Part shown: positions 51,284 through 60,226 of the stretch, piece by piece | How positions within the stretch are numbered: the first letter of the stretch is position 1 | How the letters are laid out: every line of letters starts with the position of its first letter | From: Glycomyces sp. YM15 | GTDB taxonomy: Bacteria > Actinomycetota > Actinomycetes > Mycobacteriales > Micromonosporaceae | Length of the DNA stretch: 64,000 nucleotides | Direction: 5' to 3' | Assembly (NCBI RefSeq): GCF_016918015.1 | Contig: NZ_JAERMK010000012.1 | Location: 62,001-126,000, forward strand | Translations under genes and position numbers: made by a program | Notes under the pieces: model-generated | The model's database searches: none | What the model saw: only the letters and a program-made list of their open reading frames with translations | What the model was told of the DNA's origin: nothing

Positions 51284-52275
51284 GAATCGCTCCTGATGCG
51301 GCGGAGGAACAGGTAGTTGAGGAGGGCGATGATGACGATGACGAGGAACATCGTCCACGCGACCGCCGAGGCGTAGCCGAATGCGAAGCCGCGGTTGAAG
51401 CCGTGCTCGTACAGGTAGAGCGTGAGCGTCTGGAACTGGCGGGAGGCGCCGCCGGTGACGCCGTTGGGCCCGCCGCCGCCGAAGAGCTGCGGCTCGGCGA
51501 AGATCTGCAGCCCGTAGATGGTCGAGACGATCACCGTGAACACGATGGTGGGCCGGATCATCGGGACGGTGACGTGGAACAGCTGCTGCATCCGCGACGC
51601 CCCGTCGAGATGGGCGGCCTCGTAGACCTCGCGCGGGACGGCCTGCATCGCGGCGAGGAAGATCAGGGCGTTGTAGCCGGTCCACTTCCACGCCACCATC
51701 ACCGCGATGGCGATATGTGACGTGGCACTGCCGGACTGCCAGTCGATGCGCCCGGCCCCGAGCGATTCGAGCACCCAGTTGACGAGCCCGAAGTCGCGAC
51801 CGAACAACTGGCTGAAGATGACGGCGACCGCCACCACGGAGGCGACGTTCGGCAGCAGCATCCCCATGCGCCAGAACGTCTGCCCGCGCAGCCGCAACGT
51901 CAGCAGGTGCGCCAGGAGCAGGGCTGCGAGCAGCTGCGGCACCGTCGCGAGCAGCAGGATGGACAGCGTGTTGCCCAGGGCGTTCCAGAAGTACGGGTCG
52001 CTCAGGAGCGTCCGGTAGTTGCCGAGTCCGAGGAACACGTGCTCGTCGGACAGGAGGCTCCAGTCGTGTGTGGACACCCAGGCGGTGTACGCGAGCGGGA
52101 AGAGCCCGAACGTGGCGAACAGCGCGAAGAACGGGGCGATGTACAGGTACGGCGAGGCCTTGAGATCGAGGCGGTACCGCAGCTGCTGGAAGCGCCGGCC
52201 TTCGGGGCGCCCGGGGCTGCGGGTGGGGGAGGACCGTCCGGTGGGGCCGGCGGTGCTCTTGGCGGCGATGGTCAT
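51280..52275 (-). CDS. Sugar ABC transporter permease (MalF-type)
   Basis: This 331-residue permease has the EAA loop YEAAHLDGASRMQQLFHVTV and six or seven helices. It is preceded by a (GGAAGC)8 microsatellite in the 128-base gap after the binding protein. Codons for SATSHIAI (about residue 186) coincide with a dispersed-motif copy at 51711-51733. No ATPase is encoded nearby. Confidence 0.92.
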   Translation of the reverse strand: MTIAAKSTAGPTGRSSPTRSPGRPEGRRFQQLRYRLDLKASPYLYIAPFFALFATFGLFPLAYTAWVSTHDWSLLSDEHVFLGLGNYRTLLSDPYFWNALGNTLSILLLATVPQLLAALLLAHLLTLRLRGQTFWRMGMLLPNVASVVAVAVIFSQLFGRDFGLVNWVLESLGAGRIDWQSGSATSHIAIAVMVAWKWTGYNALIFLAAMQAVPREVYEAAHLDGASRMQQLFHVTVPMIRPTIVFTVIVSTIYGLQIFAEPQLFGGGGPNGVTGGASRQFQTLTLYLYEHGFNRGFAFGYASAVAWTMFLVIVIIALLNYLFLRRIRSDS

Positions 52276-52296
52276 CGGGTCGCTTTCAGGATCGTC

Positions 52297-52356
52297 GGAA
52301 GCGGAAGCGGAAGCGGAAGCGGAAGCGGAAGCGGAAGCGGAAGCGGAACCGGAACC
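52297..52356 (+). repeat. Hexanucleotide microsatellite (GGAAGC)8(GGAACC)2
   Basis: Eight perfect GGAAGC units run from 52297 to 52344, then two GGAACC units to 52356. The array lies in the transcribed spacer between the binding-protein stop (52404) and the permease start (52275), ending 21 bases upstream of that ATG. Length changes could alter translation of the permease. Confidence 0.95.
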
Positions 52357-52403
52357 GGCCGGGCACGGGCGGCGCGCCCTGCCGGTCCCGCCTCCTTCGG
52401 GGG

Positions 52404-53669
52404 CTAGAACGATTCGAGGTCGCCGAGGACCTGGCTCCAGGCCTCCTCGGGCGTCTGGCTGCCGTCCTCGATGCGGCCGAGGCCCTGGCCGATGGTCGCG
52501 AGCACGTCGCCCTGCAGCGGCCCCTGGTACTGCGGCTCGACGGCCTGAGCGGCCGCGGTGAAGATCTGCCCCACCGGAGCCTCGTTGAAGTAGGCCTTCG
52601 TCAGGCCCGTGAGCGCCTCGTCCTCGTAGAGCTCCGGTGTGGACGGGAAGTTCCCGGTCGCCTCGAACACCTTGAGCTGCTGCTCAGGGGCGGTGAGCCA
52701 CTCGATGAACGCGTACGCCTCTTCGGGGTGCTCGCCCTGCGAGGGCAGCACGAGGTGCGAACCGCCCATGTTCCCGGCGCCGCCGGGCACGGTGGCGATG
52801 TCCCACAGTCCGGCCGAGTCGGGCGCGTTCGTCTCGATGTAGGAGGTCATCCACGCCGGGCAGATGATGGTGGCGAAGGTGCCCTCGCTGAACCCGGCGT
52901 TCCATTCGGGCGTCCACGCCTGGAGCCGGTTCGACATGCCCGCCTCGATCGCGTCGACAGTGAGGTCCCATGCCTGGCCGATCGCGGGGTTGGACTCCAC
53001 GACGAGGTTGTCCTCGCGGTCGTAGACCCCCTCGTCGGCCTGCTCGACCATGGCGCGGAACATGTTCCCCGAGGACTCGAAGAAGTACGCGCCGTCGGTC
53101 GCCGCCGAGTACCGGCGGCCCACCGCCACATAGTCCTCCCAGGAATCGGCCCACAGGGCCGAGACCTCGTCGCGTTCGACCGGGAGACCGGCCTGCTCGA
53201 AGAGATCGCGGCGGTAGCACATCGCCATGCCGCCGACGTCGGTGCCGAGCCCGATCAGGGTCTCACCGTCCTTGGACAGGGCCTGCTGCCACTTCCAGTC
53301 CAGCCACTGGCCTTCGAGGTCGTCGGCGCCGAGTTCCAGGAGGTTGTGGAAGCGGTCGGGCTGGGAGGTGTACTGCGAGATGTAGCCGACCTCGACGGCT
53401 TCGATGTCGGCCGTGCCCGAGCCGGTGGCGAGGTGGGTGGTGAGGTTGGTGTGGTGGTCGGCGAATTCGGCGATGCGCTCCTCGAACTCGATCTCGGGGT
53501 GCAGTTTCGTGTACTCCTCGTAGAGGGGTCCGAATCCGAAGTCGCCGAACAGGCCGACGCTGAGGGTGATCGTGCCGTCGTCGGCCCCGCCGCCGGAGCA
53601 GGCGGCGGTCAACGCGAGCGCCGCGGCGGCGGCCGCCCCGATGGCGGTGCGGATCGGTCTGGTGTTCAT
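52404..53669 (-). CDS. Sugar ABC transporter substrate-binding lipoprotein
   Basis: This 421-residue family 1 solute-binding protein has a signal peptide and lipobox LTAACSGGG. Further features are HHTNLTTHLATGSGTADIEA and CPAWMTSYIETNAPDSAGLW. It heads the operon with two permeases and a LacI repressor, and has a perfect 16-bp palindromic operator 112 bases upstream. The likely ligand is a beta-1,3-gluco-oligosaccharide released by the GH16 enzyme upstream. Confidence 0.92.
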   Translation of the reverse strand: MNTRPIRTAIGAAAAAALALTAACSGGGADDGTITLSVGLFGDFGFGPLYEEYTKLHPEIEFEERIAEFADHHTNLTTHLATGSGTADIEAVEVGYISQYTSQPDRFHNLLELGADDLEGQWLDWKWQQALSKDGETLIGLGTDVGGMAMCYRRDLFEQAGLPVERDEVSALWADSWEDYVAVGRRYSAATDGAYFFESSGNMFRAMVEQADEGVYDREDNLVVESNPAIGQAWDLTVDAIEAGMSNRLQAWTPEWNAGFSEGTFATIICPAWMTSYIETNAPDSAGLWDIATVPGGAGNMGGSHLVLPSQGEHPEEAYAFIEWLTAPEQQLKVFEATGNFPSTPELYEDEALTGLTKAYFNEAPVGQIFTAAAQAVEPQYQGPLQGDVLATIGQGLGRIEDGSQTPEEAWSQVLGDLESF

Positions 53670-53966
53670 CGGTGGTTCTCCACTGTGTTCTCTGGGTGGT
53701 GAGGGATCCGCTGCCCCGGGCGGGGAGCGGGCGGCGGCTCAGGTGCCGCCGTGGCGATAGGGCCGGTCTTCACGTGAAGGTGAGAGAGCGCTCTCTCGTT
53801 CGGACGGACGGCCCGAAGCCGAGCGGTGCGCTTCGGGGCTCTGGAACGTCGTGCCGACCGGCGTCGGCTTCGGTGCGTCACGCGTGACAGGTGCCATGCC
53901 ACCGCCTTGGGGGAGCGGCATATCGGCGCGGCCGCGTGGAAGGAAGGCGCGGCCGCGCCGCTCGGG
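53670..53966. other. Spacer between glucanase and importer genes
   Basis: It contains the LacI operator (53782-53797), a CTTCACGTGAAG palindrome (53768-53779) and a dispersed-motif copy with GTCACGCGTGAC (53877-53905). I see no gene. Confidence 0.7.
53782..53797 (-). promoter_or_regulatory. LacI operator upstream of the beta-glucan importer
   Basis: GAGAGAGCGCTCTCTC is a perfect 16-bp palindrome, identical to the core at 55465-55480. Its central CG and symmetric arms are typical of LacI-family sites. Confidence 0.8.
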
Positions 53967-55397
53967 TCAGTGCCTGAAGTGGAACTCCTGCACGGACACG
54001 AAGTCCTGCGGCTGGCCCGAAGTGAAGGTGAGGAACACGTCGTGGGTGCCGGTCACCGCGGCCACGTTGCCGGGCACGTCCCGCCAGGCGGTCCAGCCGC
54101 CCGTGTTCGCGATCGCGAACGAGCCGATCGGGTTCGCCGTGGCCGAGTCGATGCGGACCTCGACGAGGCCGCTCACCCCGCTCCCGGCACCAGAGGCGAC
54201 TCGCGCGGTGAAGTCCACCGGAGCCGTCGACCCGAAGTCCACATCGTCATAGCGGACCCAGTCGCCGTTGGCGAGCGGCCCGATCGACGAGCCTCCGGCA
54301 GTGGCGCCCGAAGCGGCGTCGAACGACGCCGCGGCGATCGACGCGAACGCGTCCCGCGTCCCGCCGGGGCCGCCGGTCGTCGGCGGATCGGTCGGCCCAC
54401 CGTCGCCGCCGCCTCCGGCGGTGTACACCCGCACGTAGTCGACGAGCATCGAATGCCCCGGCACCGTCGCCGCCGTCGGTGTCGCCTGCCCCGACACGCC
54501 GTCGGGGAAGGCCCCGCCGATCGCGAGGTTCAGCAGCAGGAAGTACCCGGCGTGGTCGGTCATCTGCGCCCACGTGTCCGCCGGCAGGTCGCCCTCGTCG
54601 ACGGTGTGGAACAGCGTCCCGTCCACGTACCAGCGCAGCTGGCCCGCCGCACCCGACTCGTCCCACTCCATGCCGTAGGTGTGGAAGCCGCTGTGGCAGG
54701 AACCGCCGCAGTACGTCTGCCCGGCGATCCCGTTGAACTCGTTGCAGGGCCCGCCCGGGGCCACACCGCAGTGGAGCGTCCCGAACGTCCAGTCCAGACC
54801 GTTCACGTTCTCCATGAGGTCGATCTCGCCGATGCCCGGCCAGTTCCAGTGGTCGCCTCGGAACGGCGCGCCCATGGACCAGAACGCGGGCCAGTACCCG
54901 AGCGCGGCCTCACCGGTCACCTGCGGCAGTTGGAGCCGCCCTTCGACCTTCAACGTCCCGCCCGACGGCGGTTTGAAGTCGGCCCGGACGGTCTCGATCC
55001 GCGCCGAGGTCCACTGCCCGGACGCGTCGCGCAGGGCGGTGATCTCGAGGTTCCCGCTGCCGTCCATGGAGACGTTCGCCGGGTCGTTCGTGTGGGCCGC
55101 GATCTCGCCGGTGCCCCAGTTGTCGGGCCCGCCCGGATAGCCGTGCCCGAGGTCGTAGATCCAGTCCGCGGTCGAGGGCTGCGATCCGGCCGAGCCGTTG
55201 AACTCGTCGGACCAGACCAGGTCCCAGGTCTGCGCGGCCTCGGGGCCTTCCTGGGCGCCGGCATTGGCGATGGTGAGGCCCGCGGCCGCGAGCACGGCCG
55301 CGCCGGCGGTGGCGGCGGCGACGGCTCGGACGAGCCTGCACGGTGAAGATCGGCGGCGGGGTGGGTGTTGTCGTTCGGAGGTCTGCGCTTGTGCCAT
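53967..55397 (-). CDS. Secreted GH16 endo-beta-1,3-glucanase with CBM6-type module
   Basis: This 476-residue secreted enzyme has a signal peptide (to about residue 49, cleavage near ANAGAQ). The GH16 domain (about 55-310) carries the catalytic GEIDLMEN and the family motifs WDLVWSDEFNG and YWPAFWSMG. A Gly/Pro/Thr linker and a C-terminal CBM6-like module follow (ANGDWVRYDDVDFG, then GTHDVFLTFTSG). It should cleave laminarin-type beta-1,3-glucan outside the cell. Two LacI-type palindromes lie just upstream. Confidence 0.93.
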   Translation of the reverse strand: MAQAQTSERQHPPRRRSSPCRLVRAVAAATAGAAVLAAAGLTIANAGAQEGPEAAQTWDLVWSDEFNGSAGSQPSTADWIYDLGHGYPGGPDNWGTGEIAAHTNDPANVSMDGSGNLEITALRDASGQWTSARIETVRADFKPPSGGTLKVEGRLQLPQVTGEAALGYWPAFWSMGAPFRGDHWNWPGIGEIDLMENVNGLDWTFGTLHCGVAPGGPCNEFNGIAGQTYCGGSCHSGFHTYGMEWDESGAAGQLRWYVDGTLFHTVDEGDLPADTWAQMTDHAGYFLLLNLAIGGAFPDGVSGQATPTAATVPGHSMLVDYVRVYTAGGGGDGGPTDPPTTGGPGGTRDAFASIAAASFDAASGATAGGSSIGPLANGDWVRYDDVDFGSTAPVDFTARVASGAGSGVSGLVEVRIDSATANPIGSFAIANTGGWTAWRDVPGNVAAVTGTHDVFLTFTSGQPQDFVSVQEFHFRH

Positions 55398-55420
55398 GAC
55401 GGCTCCTTTGCCGAGGGTTC

Positions 55421-55436
55421 GAGAGATCGCTCTCTG
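55421..55436 (-). promoter_or_regulatory. Second, imperfect LacI-type palindrome
   Basis: GAGAGATCGCTCTCTG differs from the perfect operator core at a few positions. It lies between the perfect site and the glucanase ATG, 24 bases from the latter. Confidence 0.55.
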
Positions 55437-55462
55437 CGATCTGATCTGGGAGCAGATCGATC

Positions 55463-55482
55463 ATGAGAGAGCGCTCTCTCAT
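55463..55482 (-). promoter_or_regulatory. LacI operator upstream of the glucanase
   Basis: A perfect 20-bp palindrome with half-site ATGAGAGAGC contains the same 16-bp core as the site at 53782. It lies just downstream of the expected transcription start. Confidence 0.85.
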
Positions 55483-55497
55483 TCGGTTCAGAGCTCA

Positions 55498-55526
55498 TTC
55501 CTACCGAACGAATCGGTACATGTCAA
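55498..55526 (-). promoter_or_regulatory. Glucanase promoter
   Basis: On the minus strand TTGACA (55526-55521), a 17-base spacer and TAGGAA (55503-55498) lie just upstream of the LacI palindrome, so bound repressor would block transcription. Confidence 0.65.
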
Positions 55527-55616
55527 TGGCCCGTGGCCTAAACGTTATCGGCCGAGTGGTCTGAACCCGCAGGTAAGCCCTTGCAGCGCTTGGTTATCGA
55601 TCACTTCGGCCTCCCG

Positions 55617-56072
55617 TCAGCGTGCGCCTTCGTCGCCCTCGGTCTGCGGCGGCTGCTGCGCCTCCCGCGACCGCCGCTGCAGATCGTCGAGCCGCGCCTG
55701 GCGCTCGTGCCGCAGCCGCTCCAGTCGATGCCGGCGCTCGCGCCGCTCCTCGGGCGACTCGGTGCCGCCGAGCATCCGCTTCTCGATCCACTCCACGTGC
55801 TCGGCGTGCGCGGCCGCGTTGATCGCCCGCACGTCCTGGTAGGTGCCCCGCAGCGACTCCATCCGCTTGAGCGCGTCGTGGCACTGCGCCAGCAGGATCT
55901 CGATGTCGGCGTTCTCGGCCGGGTCGGCGTCGGCGCGCCGCGCCTCGAGCCAAGCGATGCCCTCCCGCAGCTTCTCGCGGGCTTTGAGGTTGTGCATCGC
56001 CAGGTCCTCGACGAGTCGGTCGGTCGTCTCGAGGAAGCTCAGGTGAGGATCGGGGCGGTCGTCGGTGCCCAT
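55617..56072 (-). CDS. Coiled-coil hypothetical protein
   Basis: This 151-residue protein is almost entirely charged helix, with long heptad-like stretches (LARRAD-type N-terminal helix; SPEERRERRHRLERLRHERQ near the C-terminus) and a Gln/Glu-rich tail. No family is recognised. GGAAGGAC precedes the ATG. An in-frame ATG further upstream is possible but has no ribosome-binding site. Confidence 0.65.
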   Translation of the reverse strand: MGTDDRPDPHLSFLETTDRLVEDLAMHNLKAREKLREGIAWLEARRADADPAENADIEILLAQCHDALKRMESLRGTYQDVRAINAAAHAEHVEWIEKRMLGGTESPEERRERRHRLERLRHERQARLDDLQRRSREAQQPPQTEGDEGAR

Positions 56073-56178
56073 GGGGGCCGTCCTTCCACGAGGAGGTGCC
56101 TCTACCCCCTCTACCATACGGGCGCGGCTACGATCATCCTTCACCGCGCGACCGATTCACCCCGAAGTCTGAGGCCCA

Positions 56179-56910
56179 GTGGAACCCATCGAGACCGTCA
56201 TCGACACCCTCACCCAGACCCAGGACGCTCCCCCCGTCTGGGTCATGCTCGCCTGCCTGGCCGCCGCGGCCGCCGCCGTCCTCTACACGCCCGTATGGCG
56301 CTGGTCCCGCGGCCTCGTCACCATCGCCCATGAAGGCGGCCATGCGTTCATGGCGGTCCTCATGCGCCGCCGCCTCACCGGCATCCGCCTGCACGCCGAC
56401 ACCTCGGGCCTGACGTTCTCGCGCGGCAGGCCCACCGGGTTCGGGGCCGCCATGACCCTCTTCGCCGGCTACATCGCGCCCGCCGCGCTCGGCCTCCTCG
56501 CAGCGGGTCTCACCGGTGCCGGGCGCATCGTCCTGCTCCTGTGGATCACGCTGGGGCTCTTGGCGGTCATGCTCGTGTTCATCCGCAACTGGTACGGCGC
56601 GCTCGCGTTGATCGTCGTCGGCGCAGGCGTTTTCGCGGCCACCTGGTACGGCAATGCGATCGTGCAGACCGTCGCGGCCTACGTCGGCGCCTGGCTGCTG
56701 CTGCTCGGGTCGGTGAAGCCGGTGCTGGAGTTGGGCTCGCGCCGCCGGCGCAGGCGCGGCTCGGGCCAGTCCGACGCCGACCAGCTCGCCGGGATCACCC
56801 CGCTGCCCGCCGGCGGCTGGATCTTCCTGTTCGCCCTCGCGACCATCGCGGCCGCGCTCTGGGGCACGTACATGCTGCTGCCCGCCGACGAGTGGCTCGC
56901 CGCCGCGTAG
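56179..56910 (+). CDS. M50-type intramembrane metalloprotease-like protein
   Basis: This 243-residue membrane protein has six or so helices and the zinc motif HEGGH (TIAHEGGHAFMAVLMRRRL) near residue 50, followed by GIRLHADTSGLTFS. This matches the M50B peptidase-like family of actinobacteria. The second metal-binding Asp motif is not obvious, so activity is uncertain. The start is a GTG. Confidence 0.85.
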   Translation: MEPIETVIDTLTQTQDAPPVWVMLACLAAAAAAVLYTPVWRWSRGLVTIAHEGGHAFMAVLMRRRLTGIRLHADTSGLTFSRGRPTGFGAAMTLFAGYIAPAALGLLAAGLTGAGRIVLLLWITLGLLAVMLVFIRNWYGALALIVVGAGVFAATWYGNAIVQTVAAYVGAWLLLLGSVKPVLELGSRRRRRRGSGQSDADQLAGITPLPAGGWIFLFALATIAAALWGTYMLLPADEWLAAA

Positions 56911-56940
56911 CGCGGCCTCCCATCAGCGAGCAGCGCCGCT

Positions 56941-59706
56941 TCAGCGCAGGTGCCGCTTGGTCTTCGCGGTCGGCGCCACCGAGTACGGGTCCTCCGGCCA
57001 CGGGTGCTTGGGGTAGCGGCCGCGCATCTCCTTGCGCACGTCCCGGTAGGGCCCTTCCCAGAACGACCTGAGGTCGGCGGTGACCGCGAGCGGACGCCCG
57101 GCGGGGCTGAGCAGGTGCAGGACCACCGGCACGCCCGCGACGCGCGGCGTGTCGACGGCGCCGAACATCTCCTGGAGCTTGACGGCCAGCACCGGGGCCT
57201 CCCCGGAGTAGTCGACGCGCGCCTCGCGTCCGGTGGGGACGGTGAGCGACTCGGGTGCGGTCTCGTCGATGCCGGCCCGCCACGGCAGCAGGTTCCGCAG
57301 CGCCTGACCGACCGGGATGCGCTCCACATCGGCTCGACGTCCCGCCCGCGACCACCACGGCTCCAGCCAGTCCGTGCCGGCCGTGAGCGCCGCGTCGGAG
57401 ACGTCGGCCCACGGTTCGCCGAGCGCGCGACGGCAGAACGCCATCCGCTCGCGCAGCCGCTTCGACTCCTCCGACCAGCGGAGCAGGCCGAGGCCTTCGC
57501 GGCGCAGCCCTTCGGCGAGCGCCGCCGCCACGAGCGCAGGATCGGCCCGGCGCAGCGGCTCCGCGGACACCTCGATCGCCCCGAGCGAGCGCACGCGGCG
57601 TGCGGCCACGTCCCGGCGCTCGCCGTCCCACTCGACGCGTTCGCTCACGCTGTCGCCCACCAGCTCGCACGCGAGCTCCCCGTCGATCGGGACGGCGGCG
57701 CGGATGAGGGCGGCGGCGCGGCCGGGGGAGCGGTCGGCGTCGGCGATGGCGAGCCACGGGCTCCCGACGAGCGAGGAGCCCTCCGCGGCGACCGCGCCGG
57801 TGCCGGCGACGGTCCGCCACTGCCCGGCGCTCGTCGGCGCGCCCATCCGGTTCGCGTCGGCTCCTCGGCCGCGGATCGGTGTGAGCGCTACGCCCCCTTG
57901 GTGTTTGGCGACGCGCTCAGGGAAGGCCAGGGCGATGACGGTGGCGGCGGCCTCGTCGTCGCCGACCGCGGAGCGACGCTCTCCCGATCGCGAAGCGGCG
58001 CGATGCGCGCGGGCGGTCGGACCATCTGACGCCGCGGTGTCGGTGCCGCCGGCTTTCGCCGCGGCGTCCGGTTCTCCGTTCGTCGTACTGCTCGCTGTGT
58101 TCCGCTCCTCGCGCGCGCTCGACAGCGCGCGCTTCAGGCGTTTGACCTCGGACTCCCACTGGCGGTCCCGGCTCGCCCGCAGCTGCCGCCATTGCGCGAG
58201 GAGGTCGTCGCCTCTGGCGCGCCGGTCGAGGTTGAGGAGCGCGGCGACCTCGGCGGCCTTCGCCGCTCCGATGCGGTCGGCGCCGTCCACCAGAGCGCGC
58301 GCCAGCCGCGGCGGGACGCCCATCCGGGCCAGGTGCCGGCCCCGTGGGGTCGCGATGCCGTCGGTGTCGATGGCGCCCAAGGCGCGCAGCGTCGCCTCGG
58401 CCGCTTCGAGGGCGCCCGTGGGCGGGGGACCGGGCATCGCCAGCTCCTCGACCGGGGTGCCCCAGCAGGCGGCCTGGAGGCGGAACGCGGTGAGGTCGGA
58501 GCAGGCGATGTCCGGGGCGGGCTGGGCGGCGCGGCGGGTGTGCTCGGCTTCGCTCCAGCACCGCCAGACCGCGCCGGGCCCTTCGCGCCCCGCGCGGCCC
58601 GCGCGCTGGTCGGCTGCGGCGCGGGAGGCGTATGCCGTGGTCAGGCCCGGCAGGCCGCGCGCGTGGTCGACGAGGGGCCTGCGAGCGAGTCCGGCGTCGA
58701 CGACGATGCGCACGCCGGGCACGGTGAGGCTGGATTCGGCGATGTCGGTGGCCAGGATGATCCGGCGGCGCTCGCCGATGCGCTCTGCGGATTCACGGCT
58801 CGCAAGTGTCGCCGAGAGGGCGCGGTCCTGGTCGGCCGACGAAACCGAGCCATGCAATTGATATATATCGACACCGAGGTTTTCACTTGTCAAGTGCGCC
58901 AACCGCTCGGCGACGCGACGGATCTCGGCGGCGCCGGGGAGGAAGACCAGGAGATCGCCGTCGTCGGTGTCGACGGCCCGTTCGACGGTGTGGGCGACAT
59001 GGGCGAGGAATCTCGGGTCGACGCGCATCCCGTCAGGGGCGCTGACGCGCTCCCTCGGCGGTGCCCAGTGCATCTCGACCGGATAGCGCATCGGTTCGGA
59101 GCTCACCGAGGGAGCGGGGGCGTGCTCGGTGCCGATGAGCGCGGTCCAGAGACCGACGTCGGCGGTGGCGGAGGCGGCGACCAGGCCGAGCTCGGGGCGG
59201 AGGATCTGGCGGGTCTCGGTGAGGAACGCGACCGCGGTGTCCGTCTCGAGGTGTCGCTCGTGGCATTCGTCGAGCATGACGAGGTCGACGCCGGGGAGTT
59301 CGGGGTCGGCGATGAGCCGGTTGAGGAGGACCCCGGTCGTCACGACCTCGACGCGGGTCGCGGCGGACCGGCGGGCCTCGCCCCGGATCTGGTAGCCGAC
59401 CCGCCCGCCGACCTGCTCGCCGAGGATCGCGGCCATGCGCGTGGCGGCAGCCCGGGTGGCGAGGCGCCGCGGCTCGGCCACCAGGACGCGGCGCTGTGGC
59501 ATATCACGTGTCACACGTGACGCGGCGGTTCCGTCGGGAGCGTTCGCTCCCTGGATGAGGCCCGCGAGGGCCAGCGGCGCGAGCGTGGTCTTGCCGGTGC
59601 CGGGCGGCGCGACGAGCACCGCGGTCCCGGTGCGCGCTACGGCCTCCAGGAGCGCGGGGAGGGCTTCGCGGATCGGCAGTTCGGGCAGCGCGGGCGGTTG
59701 CGGCAT
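56941..59706 (-). CDS. hrpB: ATP-dependent helicase HrpB
   Basis: This 921-residue DEAH-type helicase has Walker A VAPPGTGKTT, Walker B LDECHERH, SATADVGLW, TDIAESSLTVPGVRIVVDAG and the QRAGRAGR motif, then the HrpB C-terminal domain. Most relatives are about 820-850 residues. Two extra stretches explain the length: about 15-20 residues near position 60 with SRVTRDMPQ, and an Ala/Thr/Ser-rich insert near 555-610. The first coincides with a dispersed-motif copy (59495-59524). The ATG at 59715 is an alternative start. The role of HrpB is unsettled. Confidence 0.9.
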   Translation of the reverse strand: MPQPPALPELPIREALPALLEAVARTGTAVLVAPPGTGKTTLAPLALAGLIQGANAPDGTAASRVTRDMPQRRVLVAEPRRLATRAAATRMAAILGEQVGGRVGYQIRGEARRSAATRVEVVTTGVLLNRLIADPELPGVDLVMLDECHERHLETDTAVAFLTETRQILRPELGLVAASATADVGLWTALIGTEHAPAPSVSSEPMRYPVEMHWAPPRERVSAPDGMRVDPRFLAHVAHTVERAVDTDDGDLLVFLPGAAEIRRVAERLAHLTSENLGVDIYQLHGSVSSADQDRALSATLASRESAERIGERRRIILATDIAESSLTVPGVRIVVDAGLARRPLVDHARGLPGLTTAYASRAAADQRAGRAGREGPGAVWRCWSEAEHTRRAAQPAPDIACSDLTAFRLQAACWGTPVEELAMPGPPPTGALEAAEATLRALGAIDTDGIATPRGRHLARMGVPPRLARALVDGADRIGAAKAAEVAALLNLDRRARGDDLLAQWRQLRASRDRQWESEVKRLKRALSSAREERNTASSTTNGEPDAAAKAGGTDTAASDGPTARAHRAASRSGERRSAVGDDEAAATVIALAFPERVAKHQGGVALTPIRGRGADANRMGAPTSAGQWRTVAGTGAVAAEGSSLVGSPWLAIADADRSPGRAAALIRAAVPIDGELACELVGDSVSERVEWDGERRDVAARRVRSLGAIEVSAEPLRRADPALVAAALAEGLRREGLGLLRWSEESKRLRERMAFCRRALGEPWADVSDAALTAGTDWLEPWWSRAGRRADVERIPVGQALRNLLPWRAGIDETAPESLTVPTGREARVDYSGEAPVLAVKLQEMFGAVDTPRVAGVPVVLHLLSPAGRPLAVTADLRSFWEGPYRDVRKEMRGRYPKHPWPEDPYSVAPTAKTKRHLR

Positions 59707-60226
59707 GCCGACCATTCTCGCCGAGGCCCGGCGGGTGCGGCGACCGGACGAGGCGCGGGTGCGCTCAGGGCACAACGTGAGCGGCGGTTCCCGGCAAAAC
59801 GGGCGTTCGCAGGCACCCCCCCCGAATCAACGATGCCCGGCGGGTATGACCTATCGGCGGAGGCGCTGGCCCCTACGAGGCGCCTCCGGCCCCCGCGGCC
59901 GGGCGCGTCCGATCGCAAGCGCCCCGAGCCAAGAGCGGTCGCCGGGTACGACCTCGTGGTCGGGCCCATGCGCGGACGGCAACCGCTCGGGGCTCGGGCT
60001 CTGCGATGACGGCACGGCCGGATGCGTCGGCCGGGCGCAGCCGGGCTCTCGGATGCGGACGGCAGTTCGGCGGGCCTCGGCCCGGCCCGTGGGGCGGACG
60101 ACGGCGCGGCTCAGCACGGCCGGGCATCCGGTCCGTGACGCAGCCACCCGGCGCAATGCACCGATGCCGGGGCCGGCATCGCGGGTTCGGCTGCGGGCCA
60201 TGGTGACGCGGTGCGTCCGGTCGGGT
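59707..60226. other. 520-bp region without a recognisable gene
   Basis: The region lies between the start of hrpB and the end of the kinase gene, which is on the same strand. It contains an 8-base C run (59816-59823) and frames that look like shadows. I found no promoter, hairpin or gene that I can support, apart from presumed hrpB promoter sequence near its left end. Confidence 0.5.

Noticed and set aside
53768-53779. CTTCACGTGAAG palindrome resembling a parS site
   Set aside because: It matches only the central TTCACGTGAA of parS (GTTTCACGTGAAAC). The flanks differ, and no chromosome-origin or ParB genes are nearby.
59707-60226. Small ORFs on both strands in the 520-bp gap
   Set aside because: They are Arg/Gly/Pro-rich, lack ribosome-binding sites and have no recognisable features.
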